DNA of 64,000 nt from assembly GCA_019775845.1 (NCBI GenBank), contig JADQAV010000018.1, positions 193,044 through 257,043 of the forward strand, written 5' to 3'. A program made the position numbers and the translations under genes. Shown one piece after another: positions 1 through 11,792 of this stretch. The stretch's first letter is position 1. The number at the start of each line of letters is the position of its first letter. Under the pieces are notes generated by a model. It searched no databases and was not told where the DNA came from. It saw only the letters and a list, made by a program, of their open reading frames with translations. The stretch is from Myrmaecium sp. VS I D KN 1 (taxonomy: Eukaryota > Ascomycota > Dothideomycetes > Valsariales > Valsariaceae).

Positions 1-1
1 T

Positions 2-1357
2 CTGTTCGAAGAAGTCCACATCGCTCTCCTGAAAGAAAGCTACGACAAACTCGAACGGATTGCACATCAACCCGAGCTCGCGCGGGCTGTCCGAAAGCTT
101 GTATTTCACGGCGATCTCTTGCCGCGGTTCGGCACGCAGCAATCATGGGAACGCTGCATCGACCTGCGCCCGCCTTTCGGCCAATTCGCAAGCCGCGACG
201 GGAAACCGATGGACGAACTCGACTTCATCCGCCGGACGAAATATCGGAGCCAATATGAGGCACTCCCAAGGATTCCCCCGGAGCGGACGGACTTGGCAGA
301 GCACTACAAACTGTACAAGCGTTACCAGGAAGAGCAGGAGTATTGGGACTTTGACTGGGCGAAAAAATTCCTGACTGATGTAGTCTCGAAGTTCACCCAC
401 CTCCGCGAAGCGCGTGTCCAACTGAACGGTTGGAACCATTACTCTGTCTCTCCCATCTGGCGTTCGCTCGTGAGCAAGATCCTCCAAGGGCCGAACAACT
501 GGATTGGATGCCCAACGACGTATTATGGATCGGAGACGATCCCTCAAGCTGAACCAGGATACACGCAGGGCTGCCTGTTGTGGGACGCACTGTTCTCTCG
601 CACGGAAACCGTCGGCTGCAGGCCTTTGTTGACGCTAAGCTGTGATCAGATGGGCTGTGATCTGCTCGGCTTCTACTGGCGCTTCCTGTGTCCTCTGGAG
701 GACGTGCGGAACCTGGGAAGCCCGTTCGCTCGTCTGAAGCAACTCACCTTGCCTTTGACATTCTGTAGCGAGAAAGACAACACGCGTGCTCGAATCGGCC
801 TCGCAAGCTTTCTTGAAGCGGCCGCGTCGTCCCTCGAGATATTGGAACTCCAATGGCTCGAGGAAGACGGCGATGATGGAGATCCGGACGACGATATCCT
901 GCCGTCGCTGGCGCACATCACGATGCCGAAATTGCGGGACCTTACGCTCTCGCTGACGTCGACAGAGGCAGATTTCATCCTGCTGCTCGAGCGTCACGCT
1001 CAGTCTCTTCGCGCGCTTTCGTTGAAGGACTGCAGTATTCGGGATGGCGCTGGGACGTGGGAGTCGGTCATCAAGCGCATACCGGGAGTCCTCCACCTGC
1101 GTCGTATTCACCTGGAATCCTTGCTCGATGAGGACTGGCGGGAGCGAGGCGAGGGACTTCTGGATTGCTGGGAGGGCGGTGAATATGAGTGGTCTATCAT
1201 TCGGTGGTGTTTACATGGGGGTTCCACTCCACCGATTCTGATCCCGGACGAGTGGGACAAAGCGCACCCGGATAAACCTTCTTTTACTACGTTTAAGCTC
1301 CCTTCGATAGATCAGGTGGAAAGCATGGAGAATGAGGCTCTGCCGGATCAAGAATGA
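2..1357 (+). CDS. F-box/LRR-like hypothetical protein, 5' end outside window
   Basis: The frame is open from the window edge to a TGA at 1355-1357, giving at least 451 residues, so the true start lies upstream. The visible N-terminus (LFEEVHIALLKESYDKL, followed by a segment on A-x-x-VRKLVFHG) resembles the region just after the F-box in large fungal F-box families. The second half has weak leucine-rich periodicity (LASFLEAAASSLEILELQWL; MPKLRDLTLSL; HAQSLRALSLKDCSI), as in the LRR-like C-termini of such proteins. The family's usual role is a substrate receptor of an SCF ubiquitin ligase. The F-box itself is not visible here, so the function is inferred. No intron is needed in the visible part. 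Confidence 0.7.
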   Translation: MFEEVHIALLKESYDKLERIAHQPELARAVRKLVFHGDLLPRFGTQQSWERCIDLRPPFGQFASRDGKPMDELDFIRRTKYRSQYEALPRIPPERTDLAEHYKLYKRYQEEQEYWDFDWAKKFLTDVVSKFTHLREARVQLNGWNHYSVSPIWRSLVSKILQGPNNWIGCPTTYYGSETIPQAEPGYTQGCLLWDALFSRTETVGCRPLLTLSCDQMGCDLLGFYWRFLCPLEDVRNLGSPFARLKQLTLPLTFCSEKDNTRARIGLASFLEAAASSLEILELQWLEEDGDDGDPDDDILPSLAHITMPKLRDLTLSLTSTEADFILLLERHAQSLRALSLKDCSIRDGAGTWESVIKRIPGVLHLRRIHLESLLDEDWRERGEGLLDCWEGGEYEWSIIRWCLHGGSTPPILIPDEWDKAHPDKPSFTTFKLPSIDQVESMENEALPDQE

Positions 1358-1817
1358 ATGATAGGTCGGGTGCGCTCATGCAAGGGAGAGGGATGAGGAA
1401 TCGCCAGCTCGTGGCTGTAGCGTGGACACCTCGTGTGATTTGATGTCATCACTGTGGATATAGCTAGATACATCATCGGAAGGAGCATCTCTCAGATTGT
1501 TACCGTCCTCATCGTCCGCAGAGAATCCATTGCACTGGTAGACGGTGGCTGATAGCTAGATGATCGAAGGTGCCTGAGATCTAAGGTATACATCCTCGCT
1601 TGCTCTCATGCCGCCCGCCGATCCCCGTCGCTGATCTCCGCGTGTCTCCGGAAGAGGTCCTTTAATCAAGATGCAGCGTCCAAGTGTGCCAAATTCTCTC
1701 CGACTGCCAAGCGGGCGATTCCCGCTCTGTTTTCCCTGCCATCCTTTTCTTGAAGTTTTCTTGCGATGCGTTCTTCTTGCTGCTAGTTATTTAGACCGAA
1801 GTTTTTCTTCTTTCTCC
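1358..1817. other. Intergenic/5' flank, no gene seen
   Basis: Lies between the F-box-like gene and the DUF3431 gene. The last part is pyrimidine-rich (TTTTCTTG, TTTTTCTTCTTTCTCC), consistent with a fungal promoter or 5' UTR. An in-frame upstream ATG at 1671 could extend the next gene. Confidence 0.5.
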
Positions 1818-2981
1818 ATGTCTTTCCGACGACGATGCAGCCCCCGGGTGGCCGCCATCGCGCTTTCCGTATGGCTGCTCCTGGCCCTCCTGATTCACCT
1901 CCGGGACGAACTTACGGACCCTGACACCCACGCGACGCCCGTTGTTGCCGACGGCGACCCTGCATCGCCGCCGAGACTGCAGGGCCATGCCGGCACAGGC
2001 ACGAAGAACGACGGCGGCGTGGGACGCCGAAGGAAGAATGCCTTCGTGGTCGCCAGCCAGCGGACGGAAAACACGTCGTGGCTCCGCGAGCACTTCCCCG
2101 GGTGGGAGCTGAACATCTACGCTGTCGACGACCCGACGGCGACGTTGACGGTGCCGAGGAACAAGGGGAGGGAGAGCATGGTGTATCTGACGTGAGTGAT
2201 GCGCGCGCGCGGGTCACGATTTGTCTATTGCCCCGTTTACTTTACTGACTGAACGACGACGTGCAGATACATCATCGATCATTACGACGACTTGCCGGAT
2301 AACATCCTCTTCATCCACCCCTCCCGATATCAGTGGCATAACGATGACCCGGACTACGACGGCCTTCCCATGCTCCGGCGGTTTCAGGTGCAGAACTTGG
2401 AGAAGGAAGGTTACGTGAACCTCCGATGTGCGTGGGTTCTTGGGTGTCCGGTGGAGATCCAGCCGCTGGAGGAGGAAGGGCACGAAAGGGAAGAGGTCCA
2501 CGCGGGCGCCGCCTATAAGCAGGCCTTCATGGAACTGTTCCCCGGCAAAGAAGTTCCGAAAGTGGTGGGCGTGTCGTGCTGTGCACAGTTTGCCGCCACG
2601 AAGGAAACCATTCGCCGACGGCCGAAAGCGGACTACGTCGCGTACAGAAAATGGGTGCTGGAAACCCCCTTGGAGGATGCGATTAGCGGCAGGGTGTTGG
2701 AATACTCGTGGCATAGTGAGTCTATGGTCGTGTTCAGACTGGGTCGATGCTTGTCGTGCTAACTAGAGACAGTGATCTTTGGAAAGAATGCAGTGTATTG
2801 TCCATCAGCTGCGGAATGCTATTGCAATGTCTTCGGGCTCTGCAGCCTCAACTGTCCGGAGGAAGGGGAGTGTGAAGGACGTTATGTCCTTCCGCCCTTC
2901 TCCTCTTTGCCGGACGGTTGGCCGCTGGTTGGCTGGGACCGTCAATCTCGTAATCGGAGTGCTCCAGAGTATGACCTATAG
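1818..2981 (+). CDS. DUF3431-family type II membrane protein
   Basis: Exons 1818..2191, 2267..2715 and 2773..2981 give 343 residues. Intron 1 has a GTGAGT donor, a CTGACTGA branch region and a GTGCAG acceptor. Intron 2 has GTGAGT, GCTAACT and AG. The start at 1818 (MSFRRRC...) puts basic residues before a hydrophobic signal anchor (AIALSVWLLLALLIHL, residues about 13-28). An in-frame ATG at 1671 would add 49 residues and is a real alternative. The luminal domain has the DUF3431 pattern as I recall it: FVVASQRTENTSWL, DDLPDNILFIHPSRYQWHNDD, a CCAQFA segment and a Cys-rich C-terminus (CPSAAECYCNVFGLCSLNCP) next to GRYVL. The family is common in fungi. A glycosyltransferase-like fold has been suggested, but the function is unproven. 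Confidence 0.85.
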
Positions 2982-3922
2982 CGCTGTGATCTTTCTTTCA
3001 CGCAGAGGAAGGCGGCTCTATGCATCGCAAGGAGCTTATTGGGTCACTATTCTATACGACAAACATCCCTCGAGACACGTATAGTCTAACCTCTAATGGA
3101 TCGCCATCGCGCCAAGGTCCGGGAGACATCTACCAGATCTACTTTCGGTAAATGACAAGCCCTGGAGCTATGTGAATACTTCATTGTCCCCTCGTGGTGA
3201 TACATTACTTCCTCTTCGACCCCTGTCACTTATTGCTTCAGCAGACCCTGCAGATGCAAACCGCCAAGGAATTGGATTTGTTTTGCCGAGATGCTCACCG
3301 GTCTGGACGGAATGTGCTACCGGATAATTGTCAGCAATCGATCGACACCGATGTCAACGCTCACGGAAGTCAAAGCGTTTTGCCCAGTCGCGTGGCGTCA
3401 GGTGCCTTGCATCAGATTCTTCCGGACATTGACTACAAGATACTCCTAACACATCAACAGTTAGAAGATGCCGAGGCAAATTGCTGGATTCAGCCTTTAT
3501 ACATGATGTACGCGCCATCTCGGCGTGTCTCGGGAGGTTGTATACTCTCTGGTCGCCGTCCAAACTCTGCGAAGCCGCACGATGCGCGTAACTTACTCTC
3601 ACTTGGATAGTCGTGTCCAGGGTGCATCGGTCTCCCGTGATAATTCACTTGGCTTCAATAGAGGCAAGTACAGTTGCGCAAGGCTATCGCGGTTGTGCTC
3701 CACTTCATACTATCTGGCAACAGAGCCTCAAAGATATCCAAATGTAGGAATGAACACTTTAAGACCGGGCCTTGCGTTCCGGTGCAATGGCGCTCTGCTG
3801 AAGCACATTGCAATTGCAAATCATCATTTCCTGCAATCAATCGTCGAATTGAGCTTTTCCATCTTTCATCTTTCATCTTTCTCTCCGTGGCTCATCTCAA
3901 CTGGAGGCGAGTGCAGTATTCC
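2982..3922. other. Intergenic region, no gene seen
   Basis: 941 bp between the DUF3431 gene and the next F-box gene. Short open frames occur, such as 3194-3610 on the plus strand, but they lack recognisable domains, splice continuity or coding-like composition. Confidence 0.5.
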
Positions 3923-5764
3923 ATGATGGTTTCACAACTGGACAGACTTCCCTTCGATATCCTCTTCAACATCGCGCAATACTCTACCATCGCAGATATC
4001 GTGCATTTGAGTCTATCATGCCGAAGCCTGCGGTACCAAATGAAGGACAACACCCTCTGTCGAAGTATCCTCCAGGTAGGCTTCATTGACTCAGCGTCGT
4101 TGTGGTTCCAAAAAGTTTATCCAGCCGTGTCACAGATGCATGCACCCGGAAGCTATGAGGCCCACCTCGCTGGTCGTAAAATCCTCACTTACTCCCAAGC
4201 GTTGTTCCGGCTTCACAGGCGACGAGAGGCTTTTGCTTCGGTGGATCCGTGTGGCGCCCGCATCGTCGGCTGTGGCTCCAGTTTCGTATACAATCGTGGT
4301 GTTCTATGTTATCTCTCGAGCAATCGCTTTGTACATGTCATTTACTCCCATGCCTTGCACCCGGAGGCTGTCATAGATCTTCGTGCCGCGTGGTCTCATC
4401 CAGATCCCAACTTCTTGAGGACGTGCCGCTTCAGGCTTCTCCATTATGATGATGACGTTCTGTCGGTCCACTGCACAAACTCCACATCTTCTAAACCTGG
4501 GTGGCTGATTGCACTAGATATCAATCCGTTGAAATCAACGTATCAGAGGGTGATCTTCAGTAGAGCTCTGCGGTCGTCTCGGAAGTTGTTCACTCGACAT
4601 ACAAATGAATATCTCTACTATGGCACATATTCTGGCTTAGGGAGCACTCGCCGCCGGGAATGGCGCATCCAAGGAATCTCCCTGGTCACCCGCGCTCGGA
4701 TCGGCCCGCCACTGCAGTTCGAGGACTTCCACGGTTCAGACATCGGTTGCACCGTGGCATTCGAGATCCACGATGGACACTTCTACGCCGGCTCGAACGA
4801 GACCCCGCCCCAGTCAAGCGAGATGGATCTGATGACGGACGTGATCAGCTTCTTCGATTGCATCCGCTTCCCCCTCGACCGTTGCAAAACAGACGCCCTG
4901 GAGCGGAACCGACGGATATACCGCCGCAACCACCTCGAGGGCCCCATCAACGACGGATGGACCGAACTCGCTCTTCAGCAAGACGAGAGGACCTCCGAGC
5001 TCGTCATCGTCGAAGGCCGCCGCGAGTGGATCGGCGCGGGCAGCACGCAACAGCGCACGCTCTCCATTCATCCCATCATCTTCCCCGACCCCACCACTCC
5101 CAATCTCGACAGGAAGAGCCCCTCGCCACCAGAACTCGGGCATGATGTATCCCCATCCACCTCACACAGCGCCCGCCATCCCATCTCAAAACCAAAGCCA
5201 ACGCCCTTCACCCAGTACACCCACCCAGACAACCCAGCCACCACGGCGGCGCCCCACTTCATCAGCCGCCGGTCCCGCACCAAGCTCCGCTCCTACAGCC
5301 TCTCCAGCACCGCCTTCCTCGATCTCGTCGAGGACGAGACGTGCGGCGGCTACCCAGCAGATGACCAACAACAACCACCGTGCCTCCGGCTCCGCGGTGC
5401 GTCGTTTCACCCAGCACGCAGACCGGCCAATTTCTGGCCCCCTCCGGCGTGTGCCTCCGCGCTGCATGCGATCTTGAACTCGCCGGCGCCGCCGCATGGC
5501 AAGCGGGATGTGAGTGGCGTTGTTGATGATCGCGCGTTGGTCTACCTTGTTCGGTCTGCTGGCGCGGAGGAGGCTGAGGGTAGTATTGTTGTTTTGGACT
5601 TTGATGGCGGGTTCGTGGCTGGAGCTGCGGCGGCGGCGTTGGAGGGGAAGAAGGGGCTGGCGTCTGTTGATGGCGTGGGTGAGGCCGAGAACGATGTGCT
5701 GGCTTCGATGCCGTGCGTGTGGACTCGAGGGGAGGGGGCGATGGCTTGCGGTGGGAAGCGGTAA
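3923..5764 (+). CDS. F-box domain protein with low-complexity C-terminus
   Basis: 613 residues, single exon. I chose the ATG at 3923 because the F-box begins at once (SQLDRLPFDILFNIAQYST, then a stretch with LSLSCRSLRYQM, residues about 4-42). The frame is open further upstream to 3674, but that part looks like leader sequence. The central part (about 45-385) is a globular, beta-propeller-like region with no motif I can name. The C-terminal third (about 390-570) is rich in Pro/Ser/Thr/Ala, and its base composition becomes much more GC-rich. F-box proteins recruit substrates to SKP1-cullin-F-box ligases; the substrate is unknown. The C-terminal border could be altered by an unrecognised intron around 5.3-5.5 kb. 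Confidence 0.75.
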   Translation: MMVSQLDRLPFDILFNIAQYSTIADIVHLSLSCRSLRYQMKDNTLCRSILQVGFIDSASLWFQKVYPAVSQMHAPGSYEAHLAGRKILTYSQALFRLHRRREAFASVDPCGARIVGCGSSFVYNRGVLCYLSSNRFVHVIYSHALHPEAVIDLRAAWSHPDPNFLRTCRFRLLHYDDDVLSVHCTNSTSSKPGWLIALDINPLKSTYQRVIFSRALRSSRKLFTRHTNEYLYYGTYSGLGSTRRREWRIQGISLVTRARIGPPLQFEDFHGSDIGCTVAFEIHDGHFYAGSNETPPQSSEMDLMTDVISFFDCIRFPLDRCKTDALERNRRIYRRNHLEGPINDGWTELALQQDERTSELVIVEGRREWIGAGSTQQRTLSIHPIIFPDPTTPNLDRKSPSPPELGHDVSPSTSHSARHPISKPKPTPFTQYTHPDNPATTAAPHFISRRSRTKLRSYSLSSTAFLDLVEDETCGGYPADDQQQPPCLRLRGASFHPARRPANFWPPPACASALHAILNSPAPPHGKRDVSGVVDDRALVYLVRSAGAEEAEGSIVVLDFDGGFVAGAAAAALEGKKGLASVDGVGEAENDVLASMPCVWTRGEGAMACGGKR

Positions 5765-6911
5765 TGTTGCTAATCATCATGATGTTGGGAAGGGATATTT
5801 TTATCTAAGAAGTTAGTTGAGGAAGAAGTTCGTTATATACCGTGGGTGGGTTGGTATGCTCTCTCTTGGTTCCTTAATTTTCTCTCTCTATATATACCAT
5901 ATACCTTCCTTTCTCATAACAACGGATAACTGTACACGCTGAGAGGGTACGTCCATTGAATTACAGGTGATGGTACTAATGGAGGTGCTTGGTAATGATA
6001 AAATGATTATAAGGTGAACCATCACACGCAATAAGATTACATGAATTCACGTTTGGGGATGAGTCTATATCGGGTCCTCTATCACACCGGCTCCTTGCAC
6101 AAGATATTACACCATACACACGCACTATGCCTAACATCAAACCAGGCAGCAATCCACTCCCGGAGGAAAGAACACATCAATACCACTCCAGAACACAAAA
6201 CGTCAAGGGCACAATTTAAGATTTCGATCCATCTATAAACTCAATAAATTACACTCAATAAAAACAAAAATAAGCTGAAAAAAGTAACGAGCGACCGAGT
6301 TACAAAACTACATACTACAGATAGACCATGCTCCACCTATCAGGCATCCTCCGTCCCCCTGGAGTGAATGAGAAAAGAAAAGGTAGCCATGTTTCCCTAA
6401 CGGAAGACAAGGGGGCAAGGACGACCAGGAGGTGCTGCGACCAGCTTGAACGGTAGGACAAAAACCCCCCTTCGTCGTCGCAGCCCGAGCGCCCCAGGGC
6501 CCTGGAAGTGGTGTCGAAACCACGACTCAACCGACCATCCATGATCACTGTTAATCCTCCATCTCATGCCACGGGAGATCCGTGTAGCCTTGTAACCGGG
6601 CAGACCGGTCGGACGAGGTGTGTGTGACCTTGGGCGACAACGGTCCCGTCTCATCTGCAGTGTCACACACACACCGATCGCAGCAGGATCGAAGCAAACG
6701 GCGTGGAGACGAGTGAACACGACGACGTGTGAGGCGAAGACACGCGCCCGTGGCACCGTGGCTAGTCAGTCAGTCCCGTCCCGTCCCGTCCAATGTTCCT
6801 GCAAAAACATCCGACATGATGCTTTCTATGATGAAGGCACGTGTTCAACAGTACATCGCCTAACGAAGAGCAGCACACATGGCGAGGGGGGGTTGTGTGT
6901 ATGCGGGTCCA
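5765..6911. other. Convergent 3' intergenic region
   Basis: 1.15 kb between the converging F-box gene and UPF1. AT-rich around 5810-6260 (repeated TATATA and AATAAA-like strings on both strands), as expected for two 3' UTRs. No RNA gene or conserved frame recognised. Confidence 0.5.
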
Positions 6912-9900
6912 TCAGTCGTAGTTGCCCAGGCCAATTTGACTGGCGAATGCGGTAGACACGCTCCTCACATCATCGTCATCGAAGCCGAGGCCACGCGAGT
7001 TGCGCGGAGCCCCATAGCCGACGGGCATGTTCTCGTTGCGGCCGTTGGATTCGACGTAGCGCTTCAAACGGTCGGACTGGCTGAGGCTCGTGGGCTTGTT
7101 CAGATCGTGGAGGCTGAGACCGGCAAGGCTAACTCCGCCTTGACCAACACCACTCTTGTCTGCGACACTACTGGTTACATCGGTCAACTCGCTGGCGGCG
7201 ACAGACTCCCCAGCAACACTGCCGGGTCCAGCACTGGGTTTCGGCCTTACACCGGGGCCGCCGCGGCCGCCGGGTAGCGAAGGCCACTGCTCAGTGAATC
7301 CGGAGAACATAGGCGGGTAGTTGGAGACACCCACACCGCCCAGAGCGGATGAGTGGACGGAAGACACATCGTCTGGAATATAACCAACGACTGAGCCGGC
7401 GTCATTATACTCCTGCCGTGAAGGTTTGCCGTTCATGCCCTGTCGGCCAGCGGTCATGTTGGAAGCGTGCTGGAACGCCATTTGATAGCGCTGCGGCCCG
7501 CGGTAGCTTTGCTTAGGACGGCTGAACTGAAGGAGCGACACCTGCAAGTTATTGAGAGGGCCCTCCACAAGGCAGTTCCGCTCCTTGAAGTGGAGGAGGA
7601 GATAATGCCACAACGGGTGCTTTGAGAGCACCTTGGGGTTTCCAAGGATGACCAAACCATATTTAGCACGAGTCAGAGCGACGTTCAAACGGCGAGGGTC
7701 ACTCAAGAAACCGATGCCCTGGTGATCGTTTGAGCGAACGCATGAGAGAACGATAAAGTCCTTCTCACGGCCCTGGAACGCGTCCACGGAAGCGACCTCG
7801 ATTTCCTTGTAGTACTCCTTCTTGAAAGTGCCATTCGCTTGCATAGAACTGACGACGTAGCTACGCTGTCCCTCGTACGGGGTAATGATACCAATATCCT
7901 GAGGCTTCACTCCGGCCTTGAAGAAACGAGTCACGATCTTCTCGACGTTCTGCGCTTCCGTGCGGTTGAGATATGACGTTCCCGAGGCAGAGATCTCCTC
8001 GTTGCCAAGGTTGGACCAGAACATCATCGGAGAGTCGGCAACAGGCCAAGGGAAGTCAACATCCTTGCGGAGTCGCTCACGCATCGTAACTCCGTTCTGA
8101 AGTGAACCTTCGTAGAACATATTGGACGGGAACTCTGATAGACAAGGATGCATACGGTACTGGACCTGCAAACGGATCGGAGCACATCCTAAAATGACCA
8201 AACGCTCGAACAGGGATTGATTCAATCCAGCCTTGGCGGCTTTCTTGTTCATGATGACCGGACCCAGCTGCTGGTGATCACCAACCAACACAACCTGCTT
8301 GCAACCAAGTACGAGGGGGATCATACACTCCGGCTCCGCGGACTGGGTGGATTCGTCGATTAAAACAGTCCGGAACTTGAACTTCGCCAGACGAGGATCG
8401 CCTGCACCCACGCACGTACAGCAGATGACATCGGCATTAGTCAGGATTTCCCTCTCGGCAGCACGAGTGAGCTGCTTGAACTTCTTCTCATCCTGGCTGG
8501 AAAGTTCTCCCAGTTCATTCTTGAGCTGGTTCAACTTGTTCAATTCCACGTTGGTGTCATTCATGCGAACTTGCTCATGGAGGGAGAGAAACCCGACGGG
8601 CGACTCGACATCCTCTCGTGATTTTGCAGTGACACGGACGGTCTTCAGTCCGGTACGATGGATCCGTTCACAAAGCTGATCGACCGCAACGTTGGACGGA
8701 GCGCAGACAAGGACCTGTCCTCCGCTGATTTTCGCGAGATGATAGATGATCGTAGCAGAGGTGACTGTCTTTCCCGTACCGGGCGGTCCTTGGATAAGAC
8801 TCAACGGCTTCTGCAAGACGCTTTTGACGGCGTTGATCTGGCTTCCGTTGAGTTCCGGGAGACCTGGTACGCTGAACTTACGTGGAAGTTGCGTCTTCAT
8901 AGGCGCAGCAGCAACCTCGTGACCCAGGAGGCGATGGAAGATATAACCAGAGACACTCATCTCATCGATAGCGAAGGTTTTCATAGCGTGTTGCATCCGG
9001 TCGAACGAAGTCGCCTTCCAGACATAATCCGCGCTGAAGTTGTGGGTGCATTCGGTAGGAACGGACTTGTGGTCCCCCTTCGTGCGGAGCTCGATGGTCA
9101 CTTCATCGGACTGATTGTTGGGGATCTTGATAACGTATCCTACGCCTTCCCAGTGTGGCCGGAGCTCGCCGGTATACCTCAGGCGCATCTCGTCGCCGAC
9201 AGCCAGCTTGACGTCACCGAGCTCAAGCTTCGGCAGCACGAAACTGGCCAAGTGCTTGTTGTTCAACCCAAAATCCCATCTGACTATGAGACCATCTTGC
9301 GACTGCGACTCCTTCAGTTTGCGGTCGTAGTCGGCTTCAATCTTGACAAGCGGGCCAAAAACGTTCTGGTATTGGTAGGCATCATCATACCGAAGCAGAA
9401 CGGGAGCCGGATCGTCATCCACACCGGCCCCTTTCTCCAGATCAGCAACAGTAGCACCTGCATTATCCTTCCACATCTCCTCCAGCTTGGCGATCATTTG
9501 GGGGCTGAGATGCCGAGCGCGGAGTTGCTCCTGATCCGAGGGTGGAGCCACAAGCCAGGGGAGGAAGGAGCGGTCCTCGATCAGAGGCTGCCAGCGAGAA
9601 GTATCCCAATTCATATCCTTCTGCGAGGGCATAGCTGCGCACGGCTGGCGGCAAAGGAGGACGACGACGGTGTCGGATTTAGCGGGAATGAAGCCGAGCA
9701 GGAAGACATTTTTGGTGCCGCAGTTGTAGCATTCGAGGATCGTGTCTCCCAGAGAGGAGAGGGGGTGGAGCTGGACTTCCTTGTGGCGGGCGCGGACCAA
9801 GTGGTTGATGATATGGGACGAGGAGGTGTTTCCGCGGGCGCTGCAGAACCACTTGTTGCAGGCCAGGCATTTGACGACACTGCTGGCATTGTGAATGCCA

Positions 9901-10242
9901 CAGTAACTGGACGCAGGATGCAAGTTAGAGAAAGCTGTGAGCACGGCGCGGAACCAAACGTGTCACTCACGCGCAGGCATGCGGGGGAAGTTCGACCTCT
10001 TCCTCCGCCTTGTTTCCGGATTTGCCATTGCGACCGTCGACGGCCATGCTAGCCATGCTTTCGATGTCGTCGTCATCATAAGCATCCGTCTCTTCATCGT
10101 CGTCCATCCGACGGCGTCTCGGGCTGGTCAAGGTGCTGCGCCCGAGATCACCGTCGAGAATACTCTCGTCATCCCCGGCGTTGATGGTCGGTCCGGAGTC
10201 GGACAGCAGATGGTTACCCACATGGGTAAAGGCACCTTCCAT
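6912..10242 (-). CDS. upf1: UPF1/NAM7 RNA helicase of nonsense-mediated decay
   Basis: Exons 10242..9971 and 9906..6912 on the minus strand give 1,088 residues. The 64-nt intron has a GTGAGT donor, CTAACT branch and CAG acceptor, and splits the first zinc-binding motif (HAC-A|YCGIH). Domains in order: acidic N-terminus; Cys/His-rich UPF2-binding domain (about 87-170, many CxxC pairs); 1B/1C insert; superfamily 1 helicase with Walker A GPPGTGKT at about 464-471 and DEST Walker B at about 608-611; motifs such as QYRMHP and DAFQGREKD, and a VALTRAKYG segment; then a Gly/Ser-rich tail. UPF1 is the ATP-dependent helicase central to decay of mRNAs with premature stops, acting in the cytoplasm with UPF2/UPF3. 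The length fits fungal orthologues. It is divergent to IMP4 and shares a 573-bp upstream region with it. Confidence 0.97.
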
Positions 10243-10815
10243 GGCGTTGAGCTGGCGATCCGGGGTAGTTTGTCCTATGAAGGACGTGGACGTCGGGAAT
10301 CTGCTATACTAGGTCGGAATGCGATTTATGTGTGTGCTGTGGCGGGGACAGCGGTGCGGAGCGGAACGAGTGCGCCGCGGAGCGTGAGCGGGTTCGTGTG
10401 AACTTGGGAGAGGGAGCGGAGGGTTGAGGTGCCGTTAGACCATCGCGGACCGCATCACAAAGCGAGAGGGCAAGTCGTGGAAGGCGAAGCGGATGGTCGG
10501 TGGCAAGAGGACAGAAGTCAAGGCGGGATGCGTAGGAACGTTCAGTTAGCAGAGAGAGTTCACGTCCCACGGGAAGTCGCCGGTGAAAATGCTTGGCGTG
10601 GCGGTGCGGGTGCAACTGAGCCACCGGGCGTAAAAAAAGTTCGTATCGCTGCCCATCGATAACGCCGAAAGTTCAGTTCACACTACATACTCCGACAACT
10701 ACAGACTTACTATCCACCTCCATCTGATATTCCTCTCTTCTCACCACCACTAATACACTACCACGGCCATTGCCACTCTTCTTTCAGTATAAAGATCGAA
10801 CAGAAGACACTCAAC
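10243..10815. promoter_or_regulatory. Shared upstream region of UPF1 and IMP4
   Basis: 573 bp separate the start codons of two divergent RNA-biology genes, so it must hold both promoters and 5' UTRs. It is GC-rich near UPF1 and turns into a pyrimidine/AC-rich leader just before IMP4 (about 10670-10815). I see no TATA box that I would defend. Confidence 0.6.
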
Positions 10816-11792
10816 ATGATCGTAAGACTTCCATCCCTCTCATCCCCTTCCCTCCCCGTTACGCATCCCAGTAAGAGACACCAACTAACCCGCGCCTCCA
10901 CCTCCAGCGACGACAAGCCCGCGAGCGCCGAGACTATCTCTACCGGCGCGCCCTCGTCCTCCGGGAAGCGGAAACGGCGGAGAAGCGGGCGACGCTGAAG
11001 GCCTCGCTCGCGTCCGGCAAACCGCTGCAGCCGGCGATCGCCAACGACAAGGCGCTGCGGGAGGACTACAAGTACGACGAGACGCGGGCGGACCGGACGG
11101 CGGAGGAGGAGCTCGGGCTGGACGACGAGTACGCGCAGCTGAGCGGGGTGGTGGACCCGCGGGTGCTGGTGACGACCTCGCGCGACCCGTCCTCCCGGCT
11201 GGCCTCGTTCGCGAAGGAGGTCCGGCTGCTGCTCCCGACCGCCATCCGGCTCAACCGCGGCAACCTCGTGCTGCCCAACCTGGTCTCCTCCGCGCTCGCC
11301 TCCGGCCTGAGCGACCTGATCCTCCTGCACGAGCACCGCGGCACCCCGACCGCCCTGACCGTCTCCCACTTTCCCCACGGGCCCACCGCCTCCTTCTCCC
11401 TCCACAACGTCGTCCTCCGCCACGACATCCCCAACGCCGCCCGCGGCACCGTCAGCGAGTCCTACCCCCACCTCATCTTCGACGGCTTCACCACCCCGCT
11501 CGGCAAGCGCGTCGTCCAGATCCTCAAGCACCTCTTTCCCCCGCGCGACCCGGGCACCGCCAAGACCGGCTCCCGCGTCGTCACCTTCAAGAACATCGAG
11601 GACAGCATCGAGGTCCGCCACCACGTCTTCGTCAAAACGGGGTACCAGGCCGTCGAGTTGGCCGAGGTCGGCCCCCGCATGACCATGCGCCTCTTCGAGA
11701 TCCGCGCCGGCACCCTCGACCACAAGGACGGCGATGTCGAGTGGCATCTTAACCAGTACACCCGCACCAGCAAGAAGAAGGACTACCTTTGA
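10816..11792 (+). CDS. imp4: IMP4, U3 snoRNP Brix-domain protein
   Basis: Exons 10816..10821 and 10908..11792 give 296 residues, against about 290 for human and yeast IMP4. Exon 1 codes only Met-Ile. The 86-nt intron has GTAAGA, CTAACC and CAG, and exon 2 continues with [16 protein letters not shown], the basic N-terminus typical of IMP4. The Brix domain (about 83-270) starts [16 protein letters not shown], passes [13 protein letters not shown] and ends near [14 protein letters not shown]4 works with IMP3 and MPP10 in the small-subunit processome, helping U3 snoRNA pair with pre-rRNA in the nucleolus. Third codon positions are almost all G or C, far more than in neighbours such as SNF4, and this creates a spurious 348-codon open frame on the other strand. 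Confidence 0.95.

Noticed and set aside
3674-3922. 83-residue N-terminal extension of the second F-box protein
   Set aside because: The F-box begins at the ATG at 3923; upstream translation lacks domain features and looks like leader DNA.
8658-10052. 464-codon plus-strand frame opposite UPF1
   Set aside because: Antisense shadow of UPF1; no domain, and it runs across the UPF1 intron.
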